64,000 nucleotides of DNA. Source: Frigidibacter sp037095735 (lineage in GTDB: Bacteria; Pseudomonadota; Alphaproteobacteria; Rhodobacterales; Rhodobacteraceae). Location of the stretch: assembly GCF_037095735.1 (NCBI RefSeq), contig NZ_JBAWKD010000009.1, forward strand, positions 62,001 to 126,000, written 5' to 3'. The notes under the pieces are model-generated. The model did no database searches. It saw only the letters and a list, made by a program, of their open reading frames with translations, and was not told the DNA's origin. The position numbers and the translations under genes were made by a program. Of this stretch, positions 41,590 through 50,415 are shown in pieces. Every line of letters starts with the position of its first letter. The first letter of the stretch is position 1.

Positions 41590-42774
41590 CTACCCCCTCG
41601 CGTCGCGGCTGAAAAGGTAAAGGCCGAGGCCCGCCACCACCGGCACCAGGAAGAACAGCCAGATCGCGGCGAAGGCCTGCGCGGGCTCGCCCGTCTCGGC
41701 CAGGCGCCAGGCGTAGAGCCGGCCCGAGGCGAATTGCATCGCCCCGGCGCCGGCGATGCCGAACATGTTCACGAAGGTGACGCCGCGGCCGACGAGATGG
41801 GCGGGGAAGAAGGCGCGGCCATGCGACATGATCGCGGGGAAGGACTGGCCGAAGAAGCCGAGCGCGGCCAGCAGCGCCGCCGCGCCCCAGATCCCGGGCG
41901 GCGGCAGCAGCCACAGCGCCGCGAGGCAGAGTGCCATCAGCGTGTTGCCGATCAGGATCGGCCCTTTCCACGACCGGCAGATCCGCCCCGCCGGACCATA
42001 GACCAGATTGCCCGCCACCATCGCCAGCGCCATCGCCAGCGTCACCGTGCCCACGGTGCCGATCCCCGCCCCGTCGAGCTGGCGCAGCCAGGGCCCGGCC
42101 CAGAGCCCGCGGATCGAGGCCGCCGGGCCATAGGCCACCAGCATCATCACCAGGATCGCCCAGAGCCGCGGCACCCGCAGCAGGTCGAGCACCGATCCGC
42201 CCTGCCCGCCCTCGGCCCGCGCCGGCGGCGGGTCGGTGACGAAGACCGCGATGCCCGCCGCCACCGCGAGCGTGATCGCGACCATGCCCCAGAGCGTCTC
42301 GCGCCAGCCCAGCGCCTCGACCGTCCAGGCCAGCGGTGCTGCGCCGGCGATGTTGCCGAGCGAGCCCGCGGCGATGATCAGCCCGGCAAGGCCGCCGAAG
42401 GCCGCGGGCGGGAACTGGCGGGCGAAGATGTAGTAGGAGGCCATCAGTACAGGCGCGCAGCCGATGCCGATCAGCGTCATCGCGAGGTGGATCGAGCCGG
42501 GGCCGGTCGCGGTGGCGAAGGCGATCGAGCCGCCGCCGCCGCCCAGCGCCAGCAGGATCGCCGCGGTCCGGCGCGGGCCGAAGCGGTCGAGCGCGCCGCC
42601 GATCGGCAGCTGCATCGCCGCGAAGGCCAGGAACCACAGCGACGACGAGGTCGCGAGATCGCCCGAAGCGACGCCAAGTTCGGATGTCAGGACCGGGGCC
42701 AGCACCGCGAGGAACGCGCGGTAGAACTGGCTCAGCATATAGGCCGCGACCAGGAACGTCAGTCCCGTGCGCAT
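41590..42774 (-). CDS. Major facilitator superfamily permease
   Basis: A 394-residue transporter with about 12 hydrophobic helices. The MFS loop 2-3 motif appears as GGALDRFGPRRTAAILLALG. Later segments include ARQFPPAAFGGLAGLIIAAG and FGIAGAGAMQFASGRLYAWR. It resembles the cyanate/nitrate-like or oxalate-like branch of MFS only in broad terms; the substrate is unknown. GGGGGGAG precedes the ATG and a sigma-70-like promoter lies 82 bases upstream. The capsule-type gene follows on the same transcript. Confidence 0.85.
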   Translation of the reverse strand: MRTGLTFLVAAYMLSQFYRAFLAVLAPVLTSELGVASGDLATSSSLWFLAFAAMQLPIGGALDRFGPRRTAAILLALGGGGGSIAFATATGPGSIHLAMTLIGIGCAPVLMASYYIFARQFPPAAFGGLAGLIIAAGSLGNIAGAAPLAWTVEALGWRETLWGMVAITLAVAAGIAVFVTDPPPARAEGGQGGSVLDLLRVPRLWAILVMMLVAYGPAASIRGLWAGPWLRQLDGAGIGTVGTVTLAMALAMVAGNLVYGPAGRICRSWKGPILIGNTLMALCLAALWLLPPPGIWGAAALLAALGFFGQSFPAIMSHGRAFFPAHLVGRGVTFVNMFGIAGAGAMQFASGRLYAWRLAETGEPAQAFAAIWLFFLVPVVAGLGLYLFSRDARG

Positions 42775-42855
42775 CTCTCCCCCCTTTCACGCGGCCGATG
42801 CGGGGACCGCGCGGAGGGACCCTGCGGTGCCGCGGGGGCACGCGCAAGGGCGCGA

Positions 42856-42884
42856 ATTGTATGGGTTACGCGGGCGGTGCCCAA
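42856..42884 (-). promoter_or_regulatory. Sigma-70-like promoter of the MFS gene
   Basis: On the minus strand TTGGGC is followed by exactly 17 bases and TACAAT, a near-consensus -10. It is one of the few clear housekeeping-type promoters in this GC-rich window and lies about 80 bases upstream of the MFS start codon. Confidence 0.6.
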
Positions 42885-43045
42885 GGACTGGGGTCAAGTG
42901 GCCAAGGCCAGGCGGCCGGGATCGGGCGGCCGGGGCCGGGCGGGCGCTGTCGCCGCGCCGGGTAGCCCCGGCGGGCGCCGTCGGTCCGGGGCCAGCCGGG
43001 CAGATCGGACCGGATCGGGATGGCCGGTCCGGGCCCGGGCCGCGC

Positions 43046-43318
43046 TCAGCGCTTGCGGCGCAGGTGCAGCACGAAGTCGGTGGCGAGGCCCAGCACCAGC
43101 GTCGTCAGGGCGGCGGCGCCGACCATCTCGAGCTTGGCGAAATCAGGCCACATGTGCATGTCGGACAGCGCCGGCAGCATCGAGACCACGAGCGCGGCCG
43201 AAATCGCGTACATGGTCAGGATCGCCTTGGTCTGGCTGCCGGCCGAGGCCAGCGCCACCAGGCGGGGCGGAAGTTTCACGGGCTTCTTAAGCTCGGGCTT
43301 CTTCAGGCGGATCTTCAT
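43046..43318 (-). CDS. Small unknown membrane protein
   Basis: A 90-residue protein with a basic, Lys/Pro-rich N-terminus (MKIRLKKPELKKPVKLPPRL), two hydrophobic segments (TKAILTMYAISAALVVSMLP and MVGAAALTTLVLGLATDFVL) and a basic end (HLRRKR). The positive ends suggest both termini are cytoplasmic. No family was recognised. ACGGGGA lies upstream as a weak ribosome binding site. Long intergenic stretches flank it on both sides. Confidence 0.65.
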   Translation of the reverse strand: MKIRLKKPELKKPVKLPPRLVALASAGSQTKAILTMYAISAALVVSMLPALSDMHMWPDFAKLEMVGAAALTTLVLGLATDFVLHLRRKR

Positions 43319-43603
43319 TCGGTCGGTCCCCGTCGACAGGCTTGGTGGTGGGTTCTGGCCGCGGCTCCCCTCGGCCGGCTCCGGCCGGGCCGGGGCACGA
43401 CCGCTCCGCGCCGGCAGACATTAGCCGAGGCATCGGCGAAGGTCCGATCACATTTCACGTCGGAGGGAACTTTTTCGCGGCAGCGGTGCGGTTCTGCCCG
43501 TCCCTGCCCAAGACTGCGGCAGGACAGGCAAATCCCCACGTGACGCGGCTGCCGCGCGGCGGGGCCGAACGGGGTTCCGTCTGTGAAGGGATGCGGGAGA
43601 TAC

Positions 43604-43680
43604 TGGTCGGAGCGAGAGGATTCGAACCTCCGACCCCCTGCTCCCGAAGCAGGTGCGCTACCAGGCTGCGCTACGCTCCG
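43604..43680 (-). tRNA. tRNA-Pro (anticodon CGG)
   Basis: On the minus strand a complete cloverleaf reads out: acceptor CGGAGCG pairing with CGCTCCG, D arm with GCGC stems and AGCCTGGTA loop, anticodon stem CCTGC/GCAGG with loop TTCGGGA (anticodon CGG), and T arm GGAGG-TTCGAAT-CCTCT. The discriminator A and an encoded CCA end complete 77 bases. CGG reads proline CCG codons. Confidence 0.95.
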
Positions 43681-43747
43681 ACCGTGTGGCGGGGGATTAC
43701 CGATTCCCCTCGGGCTTGGCAAGGGGCGATTCCCGCCTGCCGTACGG

Positions 43748-44707
43748 TTAATGCCAGTTCAGGATCCGGCGCAGCACCGGTGGACGCGGCGCGAGGGTCT
43801 GGGCCTTGCCCTCGGTGGTCAGCACCGGCTGCAGCGAGCCGGGCTTTCCGCGCTCGCGCAGGACGATGTAGATGCCCGAGCCGATGATCACCGCCGCGCC
43901 CAGCAGCGTGGTGCGGTCCGGCGTCTCGCCGAACAGCAGCATGCCATAGGCGGTGGCCCAGAGGATCTGCGAATATTGCATGGGGGCGACGATCACCGCC
44001 TCGCCGCTGGAATAGGCGCGGATCTGCAGGAAGGCGCCGCAGAGCCCGAGGCAGGCGACGATCGCCCAGAGCCCGAGATGGCCGATCGGCACCGGGACGT
44101 AGACGAAGGGCATGACTCAGGCCATGGCGAGAAAGTTGCCCAGCAGCGGGAACAGCATCAGCACCACCGGGCGCTCGTCCCGGGCGATCTTGCGAACGGT
44201 GACCGCGGCGAGCGAGGCGGTGAGCGCCGAGACCATCCCCGCGGCATGGCCGAGGCCCAGCTGCGTGTCGCCGCCGGGGCGCAGCACGATCAGCACGCCG
44301 ATCAGGCCGACCACGACCGCGGCCCAGCGCCGGGCATGGACCTTTTCGCCCAGGATCGGGACCGAGAAGACGGTGACCAGCAGCGGCGTGGCGAAGAGCA
44401 GCGCATAGGTCTGCGCCAGCGGCAGGACCGAGAACGCGTAGAAGGCCGAGGTGCCGGTGATCACCGCGCAGGCGGTGCGCAGCGCCGTCCACCACGGATG
44501 CACCGGGCGCAGGTTCCCGCCCGAGCGGTCGCGCACGAGGATCAGGGTGACCAGCGGGAAGCTGAGCAGCGCCGCGAAGAACACGATCTGGAAGGCGGTG
44601 TAATGCGCGCCCAGCGTCTTGATGATCACGTCATGCGTCGCGTAGACGCCCATCGCCGCAAGCGCGTAAAGCGCGCCCTGCACGTTGTTCCTGCCTGTGT
44701 CTTCCAT
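43748..44707 (-). pseudogene. EamA/DMT-family transporter interrupted by an in-frame TGA
   Basis: The 5' part (44707 to 44117) encodes 196 residues with EamA helices (GALYALAAMGVYATHDVIIK, VLPLAQTYALLFATPLLVTV followed by FSVPILGEKVHARRW). The 3' part (44113 to 43748) encodes 121 residues with the end of the second EamA repeat (AVIVAPMQYSQILWATAYGM, then LLFGETPDRTTLLGAAVIIG). Both lie in the same reading frame: GCC TGA GTC ATG CCC. A single stop codon, not a frameshift, therefore splits a roughly 319-residue drug/metabolite exporter inside its second repeat. The ATG three bases after the stop could allow reinitiation. It is either a nonsense pseudogene, a base-call error, or a split or read-through gene. 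Confidence 0.8.
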
Positions 44708-44814
44708 CGGATGCTCCGCCGGGAGGGCTGGGCGTCTCGTCCCTGGCCCTCAGAGTAGCGGGCGGCGGGGCGACGTCCAGAGGCGCCGCGCCCGTGGGGC
44801 GGGGCGGCGGCGGA

Positions 44815-46275
44815 TCAGTGCAGGTCGGTCGCGGTGAAGGCGCGCCAGTCGCCCGAGGTGCCGACGATCTCGAGCCCGTCGAAATGCGGGGCAAGCTCGG
44901 CCAGCGCCTCGGCCGAGCAGAAGCCGATCAGCGGCGCGCCGATCAGCCCGTTCGCGCGGGCGCGCTCAAGGCTGTCGGCATCGGTGATCGAGACGACCGG
45001 CTGCCCGGCGCTGGCCCAGGCCGAGACCGCCGAGGCGTTCATCGTCGTCGAGCCGCCGTAGTAGCGGCAGAAGATCAGCGTGTCCTCGGGGCGGACCCGC
45101 GCGGCGAGGCCGCGGATCAGCGCGTCGCGGGCGGCGTCGTCGGGATCGGGGGTGTTCACATCCATCCGGGCGGCGCCGGTGGTGAAGACGGCGGCGGCGG
45201 CCAGCACCGCGGGCAGCAGCGGCAGGCGCAGCGCCGCGACCAGCGCGGTGGCCAGCCCCGCCGCCAGCACCGGCAGCAGCACCAGCAGGTAGCGCGAATA
45301 GGTGTCGCCGTCGGCGAAGGTCATCCCGAGGATGAAGATCAGCGCCCAGGCTGAGACCACCACCGACTCGCCCCGTCGCCGCCAGAGCGGCAGGCTGAGG
45401 GTCGCCGCCAGCGCCGCCGGCCACAGCAGCGCGCTGTCGTCGATCATCCAGTTGATCCACGAGGTCCAATTGCCCGCGGTGTCGTCGTCGATCGTCGGCA
45501 CGAAACGCTCGGCCATCTCGGTCAGGAGGCTGGTCTTGAAGGCGCCGTAGCCGTGCTGCAGCGCCTGGAACACCGGCCAGGCCAGGATCAGCAGCACCGC
45601 CACCCGGAAGGCGCGGCGGCGCAGGGGCTTGGCCTCGGGCGCGGCCAGCGGCAGGCCCGGCTCGACCCGCCAGTAGCGCAGCGCGATCGCGGCCGCGGCC
45701 ATGGCGGCGATGCCCACGGGGGCCTTCTGCAGCGCCCCCAGCCAGACGCCGGCCACCGCGATCCAGATCAGCCGCGGCTCGCGCAGCGCCAGCACAAGGC
45801 CGAGGATGGTCACCAGCGTGAAGAGCGCCGCCCCCGCGTCGAGCATCGCCGCCGTGGCCTGCGACCACAGCATCGGCGAGGCCGCCAGCAGCAGCACCGC
45901 GGTCGCGGCGGCGGTGGGGCCGTTGCGGGGCGACAGCCGCGCGGCCAGCACCCCGGTCAGTGCCAGCAGGCCCAGCCCGAAGCCCATCGCCACGGTCCGC
46001 ATCGCCAGAAGCGGCTCGAGCCCGGCGCGGACGAGAAGCGCCCCCAGCCAGTATTGCAGCGGCGGCTTGCGGAAGCTGGGCCCGTGGTTGGCATAGACCG
46101 AAGACCAGTGCCCGTCCCGCGCCGCCGCCAGCGTGCGGTCGAGCGTGTGATACTCGTCATACTGGTTCATCCCCGGCTTGCCGAGCTGCGGGGCGTAATG
46201 CGCCAGCAGCACTGCGACCACCGCCAGCGCCAGCAGGATCGAAAGGGCAGAGGCCGCCCGGGTCAGCTGTCTCAT
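44815..46275 (-). CDS. Membrane glycosyltransferase, GT39/ArnT-like
   Basis: A 486-residue integral membrane protein with about ten hydrophobic helices. The first periplasmic loop has the acidic pair in MNQYDEYHTLDRTLAAARDG, as in polyprenyl-phosphate-dependent GT-C enzymes, and the next segment FRKPPLQYWLGALLVRAG resembles the ArnT/PMT KPPL(Y/W) motif. Such enzymes transfer a sugar from undecaprenyl phosphate to lipid A, protein or glycan in the periplasm; the acceptor is unknown here. The start has GGAGG upstream. It lies downstream of leuB on the same strand after a hairpin. Confidence 0.82.
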   Translation of the reverse strand: MRQLTRAASALSILLALAVVAVLLAHYAPQLGKPGMNQYDEYHTLDRTLAAARDGHWSSVYANHGPSFRKPPLQYWLGALLVRAGLEPLLAMRTVAMGFGLGLLALTGVLAARLSPRNGPTAAATAVLLLAASPMLWSQATAAMLDAGAALFTLVTILGLVLALREPRLIWIAVAGVWLGALQKAPVGIAAMAAAAIALRYWRVEPGLPLAAPEAKPLRRRAFRVAVLLILAWPVFQALQHGYGAFKTSLLTEMAERFVPTIDDDTAGNWTSWINWMIDDSALLWPAALAATLSLPLWRRRGESVVVSAWALIFILGMTFADGDTYSRYLLVLLPVLAAGLATALVAALRLPLLPAVLAAAAVFTTGAARMDVNTPDPDDAARDALIRGLAARVRPEDTLIFCRYYGGSTTMNASAVSAWASAGQPVVSITDADSLERARANGLIGAPLIGFCSAEALAELAPHFDGLEIVGTSGDWRAFTATDLH

Positions 46276-46319
46276 GGCGTGGCGCCTCCGGGTGCCGGCG
46301 AGAGGAGCGGGGGCGAGAG

Positions 46320-46341
46320 CCGGGCGGCCCGCGCCGCCCGG
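46320..46341 (-). terminator. Hairpin after leuB
   Basis: CCGGGCGG and CCGCCCGG form a perfect 8-bp stem around a 6-base loop, 22 bases beyond the leuB stop and before the glycosyltransferase gene. No T-run follows. Confidence 0.5.
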
Positions 46342-46363
46342 GTCGGTGTCGGGTGCGGCGCGC

Positions 46364-47464
46364 TCAGGCGGCGGCCAGCGCGGCGACGATCAGGTCGCCC
46401 ATCTGCGAGGTCGAGACCGGCGCGCCGCCCTCGGGGCCCATCAGATCGGCGGTGCGCACGCCGTCGGCCAGCACCTTGGCGACCGCGGCTTCCAGCTTGT
46501 CGGCCTCGGCGATCAGGCCGAACGAGTAGCGCAGCGCCATCGCGAACGAGAGGATGCAGGCGATCGGGTTCGCCTTGCCCTGCCCCGCGATGTCCGGCGC
46601 CGAGCCGTGCACGGGTTCATAGAGCGCCTTCGGGCGGCCGTTGGCCATCGGCGCGCCGAGCGAGGCCGAGGGCAGCATGCCGAGCGAGCCGGTCAGCATC
46701 GCCGCGAGGTCCGACAGCAGGTCTCCGAACAGGTTGTCGGTGACGATGACGTCGAACTGCTTGGGCCAGCGGGTCAGCTGCATGGCGCCGGCATCGGCAT
46801 ACATGTGCGACAGCTCGACCTCGGGATATTCCTCGTCGTGGATCTTCTGGACGACCTCGCGCCACAGGATCCCCGATTCCATCACGTTGGCCTTCTCCAT
46901 CGAGCAGACCTTGTTGCCGCGTTTCTTCGCCAGCTCGAAGGCCGAGCGGGCGACGCGGGCGATCTCGGATTCCGTGTAGCGCTGGGTGTTGATGCCCACG
47001 CGCTCGTTGCCTTCGGTGAAGATACCGCGCGGCTCGCCGAAATAGACGCCCGAGGTCAGTTCGCGCACGATCATGATGTCGAGCCCGGCGACGACTTCTT
47101 TCTTCAGCGACGAGAAGTCGGCCAGCGCGTCGAAGCACTGCGCGGGGCGCAGGTTCGCGTAAAGGTCCATCTCCTTGCGCAGGCGCAGCAGGCCGCGTTC
47201 CGGCTTCACCGAGAAGTCGAGCACGTCGTATTTCGGCCCGCCGACGGCGCCGAGCAGCACGGCGTCGACCTCTTGCGCCTTCGCCATGGTGGCGTCGGTC
47301 AGCGGCGTGCCATGCGCGTCATAGGCGCAGCCGCCCACCAGGTCTTCCGAGACGTCGAAGGTCAGGCCCTGCGTGCCGAACCAGCCGATGACCTTCTTGA
47401 CCTCGGCCATGACCTCGGGGCCGATGCCGTCGCCGGCGAGAATGAGAAGCGAGGGATTGGCCAA
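46364..47464 (-). CDS. leuB: 3-isopropylmalate dehydrogenase LeuB
   Basis: Oxidatively decarboxylates 3-isopropylmalate in leucine synthesis. The sequence has LLILAGDGIGPEVMAEVKKV, LLGAVGGPKYD, RPERGLLRLRKEMDLYANLR-type substrate segment (KPERGLLRLRKEMDLYANLR), MIVRELTSGVYFGEPRG, the metal site in IVTDNLFGDLLSDLAAMLTG, and EPVHGSAPDIAGQGKANP. The TTG codon at 47464 is chosen as start: GGAGG lies five bases before it and the N-terminus then reads MANPSLLI, as in relatives. The ATG four codons upstream would place the ribosome binding site inside the gene. Confidence 0.92.
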   Translation of the reverse strand: MANPSLLILAGDGIGPEVMAEVKKVIGWFGTQGLTFDVSEDLVGGCAYDAHGTPLTDATMAKAQEVDAVLLGAVGGPKYDVLDFSVKPERGLLRLRKEMDLYANLRPAQCFDALADFSSLKKEVVAGLDIMIVRELTSGVYFGEPRGIFTEGNERVGINTQRYTESEIARVARSAFELAKKRGNKVCSMEKANVMESGILWREVVQKIHDEEYPEVELSHMYADAGAMQLTRWPKQFDVIVTDNLFGDLLSDLAAMLTGSLGMLPSASLGAPMANGRPKALYEPVHGSAPDIAGQGKANPIACILSFAMALRYSFGLIAEADKLEAAVAKVLADGVRTADLMGPEGGAPVSTSQMGDLIVAALAAA

Positions 47465-47646
47465 GATGTCCTCCATAACGTCTGGGGCCGGGCGCCCTTC
47501 CGAACGGTGCGGGCCGGCGCGGATGCGCCCCTGCGGTAACGGCGATGCCGCGGTGGGTCAAGCCGCGGCGGGCCGATCTGGCTTAGGTGTTCCTTAAAGG
47601 GACAAGCTTATCAGACAGGGGCGAGGCTGAACGGAGAGCTGCCCCC

Positions 47647-50412
47647 ATGGGCGCGGATATGAGCGATGTCGATCTCGAGGCGCTGCGCAAGCTGACCGTG
47701 AAGGCCAGCATGCTGATGCGCGTCGGGCTGAACGGCTACAAGATCGAGGCCGCCAACCGCGCGGCCGCGCAGCTGGTCGGCGGGGGCAACCAGACGCCGA
47801 TCGGACGGAAGTTCACCGAGCTGTTCCGTGAATCCGCCTATGTGCAGAAATGCCTCGAACAGGCGGCGGACAGCGAAGACCCGGTGCAGTTTCACGTCCA
47901 TATGGCCGACGAGGGGGCGGTGGTCACCTTCTTCGGCGTCGCCTCGCAGGCGCCGGGCGGCGGCACCTCGGTGATCGTCGACGGGCGCACCGTGCCCTTC
48001 GACACGGAAACGCAGTCGAAGCTGGACGCCGTGCAGCGCACGCAGGCGGTGATCGAGTTCGGACGTGACGGCACGATCCTGGCCGCGAACGGCAATTTCC
48101 TCGATCTGACCGGCTACAAGCGCGAGGCGCTGGTCGGCAAGAACCACAAGATCCTCTGCCGCCGCGAGTTCGCCGAATCGGCCGACTACCAGAAGATGTG
48201 GGAGCGGCTCTCGCGCGGCGAGGTGGTGGATGGCGAGTTCGAGCGGCTCGGCCGCGACGGCGAGCCGATCTGGATCCGCGCGAATTACAACCCGGTGCTG
48301 GGCCCCGACGGCAGCGTTGTGCGGGTGATCAAGTTCGCGATGGACGTGACGCGGATGAAGCTGGACCGGGCCGAGGCCGACAGCAAGATCGCCGCGGTCG
48401 GCGAGGCGATGGCGATGATCGAGTTCGACCTCGAGGGCCGGGTGATCGCCGCCAACCACACCTTCCTCGCGCTGATGGGCTACGAGGCCGACGAGATCGT
48501 GGGCATCCATCATTCGGCCTTCTGCGACGACGCCTATGTGCGCTCGGACGACTATCCCGCCTTCTGGCGCGCGCTGCGCGAGGGTCAGGCCCTCTCGGGC
48601 GAGTTCAAGCGGCGCACCAAGGCCGGCGACTGGGTCTGGATCCGGGCCAGCTACAACCCGGTGAAGGGGCCGGACGGGCGGGTGCTGAAGGTGGTGAAGG
48701 CCGCGCTGGACGTGACCTTCGAACGCAATGCCGCGAACGAGATCCAGGGCCGGATGGAGGCCGTGCGGCGCGCGCAGCTGGTGGCGGAATACGCGCCGGA
48801 CGGGGTGATCCTCGACATGAACGACAAGTATCTCGAGCTGACCGGCTACGAGATCGAGGATGTCCGCGGCAAGCCCGGCGCGATGATGTGGAACCGCGAG
48901 GCCGAGGAGACGCGCGACTACATCCGCTTCTTCAACGCGCTGGCCGCGGGCGAATCGCGGCAGGGCAGCTGGCGGCGCTTCGGGCTGCGCGGGCGGGATT
49001 TCCACATCGGCTCGATCTTCACGCCGATCACCGACCTCGACGGCAAGATCACCCGGATCCTGGAACTGGGCCGCGACATGTCGGAAGAGCGCGCCCGCGC
49101 GGCCGAGCATGAAAGCACGCTGCTGGCGATCAGCCGGGCGCAGTCGGTGATCGAATTCGACATGGAGGGGCGCATCCTTGCCGCGAACGAGAATTTCCTG
49201 AGCCTGACCGGCTACCGGGCCGAGCAGCTGGTGGGCGAGCATCACCGGATCTTCTGCTCGCCCGCCCATGCCGCGTCGGAGGCCTATCGCAGCTTCTGGG
49301 AGACGCTGCGCCGCGGCGAGTTCGTCACCGGCGAGTTCGAGCGTCTGGCCCGCGACGGGTCGGAAGTGATCATGCAGGCCAGCTACAACCCGATCATGGA
49401 CAGCGACGGCCGCCCGGTGAAGGTGGTGAAATTCGCCACCGACATCACCGCCCAGCGCAAGCGCAATGCCGCCTTCGAATGCAAGTTCCACGCCATCGAC
49501 CGCGCGCAGGCGGTGATCGAATTCGACCTCGAGGGCAACATCATCTCTGCCAACGAGAACTTCCTGCGCGTCTCGGGCTATTCCGCGCGCGAGCTGAAGG
49601 GGCAGCACCATTCGATGCTGTGTTCGCCCGATCATGTGAAGACGCTGGAATACCGCGATTTCTGGATCGCCCTGTCGAAAGGCGAGGGCCAGCAGGGCCG
49701 CTTCCACCGCGTCGCCAAGTTCGACCGCGACTTCTGGATCCAGGCGACCTACGCGCCGCTGCTGGGCATCAAGGGCGAGCCGATCGGGGTGATCAAATAC
49801 GCCCATGACGTGACCGAGCAGGTGCTGCTGGAGAACCTGATCCGCGAGAAGGCGATCGCGATGCGCGAGATGATCGCGCAGCTGCAGACCTCGATCGGGC
49901 AGATCGACGCCGCGACCAGCTCGACCGTGAAGGCCTCGCGCGAGACGCGCAGCGCCGCCTCGGGCGGGTTCGACGAGCTGAACCGCGCGATCGAGGTCAT
50001 CGACCTGATCGCCAAGGGCTCGACCAACGTGACCGAGATGGCGAAGGTGATCAGCGACATCGCCAACCAGACCAACCTGCTGGCCTTCAACGCCGCGATC
50101 GAGGCGGCGCGGGCGGGCGAATTCGGCGTGGGCTTCTCGGTCGTCGCCGACGAGGTGCGCAAGCTGGCGGAACGCTCGTCCAATGCCGCGCTCGAGATCA
50201 CCCGGCTGGTGACGGAAAGCGCCGCGCAGGTCGATCTCGGCAAGGGCCGGTCGAACTCGGCCCGGCTGGCCTTCGAGCGGATCGTGGAATGCGTGCACGA
50301 GACCGGCGGGGCGGTCGATGCGATCTCCGGCTCGGTCGAGAAGCAGAAGGACGTCTCGCGCGAGGTGGTCGACCTGATCTCGACGCTGGCCCGCGTCACC
50401 CAGGACCACTGA
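47647..50412 (+). CDS. Soluble methyl-accepting chemotaxis protein with five phased PAS domains
   Basis: A 921-residue chemoreceptor with no membrane segment. A degenerate PAS-like module (residues 20-110) is followed by five PAS/PAC modules starting at about 132, 254, 376, 498 and 620, each with (I/A)EF-x2-(D/E)G-x-I-x2-AN-x-NFL-x2-(T/S)GY and later FW-x2-L-x-(R/K)GE. The C-terminal MCP signalling domain has the conserved hairpin tip ISDIANQTNLLAFNAAIEAA followed by RAGEFGVGFSVVADEVRKLA. It should signal to CheA/CheW in a cytoplasmic array. PAS modules may bind heme, flavin or small ligands; no ligand residue is diagnostic. The triple-CheW gene follows after three bases. Confidence 0.93.
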   Translation: MGADMSDVDLEALRKLTVKASMLMRVGLNGYKIEAANRAAAQLVGGGNQTPIGRKFTELFRESAYVQKCLEQAADSEDPVQFHVHMADEGAVVTFFGVASQAPGGGTSVIVDGRTVPFDTETQSKLDAVQRTQAVIEFGRDGTILAANGNFLDLTGYKREALVGKNHKILCRREFAESADYQKMWERLSRGEVVDGEFERLGRDGEPIWIRANYNPVLGPDGSVVRVIKFAMDVTRMKLDRAEADSKIAAVGEAMAMIEFDLEGRVIAANHTFLALMGYEADEIVGIHHSAFCDDAYVRSDDYPAFWRALREGQALSGEFKRRTKAGDWVWIRASYNPVKGPDGRVLKVVKAALDVTFERNAANEIQGRMEAVRRAQLVAEYAPDGVILDMNDKYLELTGYEIEDVRGKPGAMMWNREAEETRDYIRFFNALAAGESRQGSWRRFGLRGRDFHIGSIFTPITDLDGKITRILELGRDMSEERARAAEHESTLLAISRAQSVIEFDMEGRILAANENFLSLTGYRAEQLVGEHHRIFCSPAHAASEAYRSFWETLRRGEFVTGEFERLARDGSEVIMQASYNPIMDSDGRPVKVVKFATDITAQRKRNAAFECKFHAIDRAQAVIEFDLEGNIISANENFLRVSGYSARELKGQHHSMLCSPDHVKTLEYRDFWIALSKGEGQQGRFHRVAKFDRDFWIQATYAPLLGIKGEPIGVIKYAHDVTEQVLLENLIREKAIAMREMIAQLQTSIGQIDAATSSTVKASRETRSAASGGFDELNRAIEVIDLIAKGSTNVTEMAKVISDIANQTNLLAFNAAIEAARAGEFGVGFSVVADEVRKLAERSSNAALEITRLVTESAAQVDLGKGRSNSARLAFERIVECVHETGGAVDAISGSVEKQKDVSREVVDLISTLARVTQDH

Positions 50413-50415
50413 CCC

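Noticed and set aside
44100..44125. Frameshift in the EamA gene
   Set aside because: The two halves are in the same reading frame; the break is a TGA codon, so no indel is needed to explain it.
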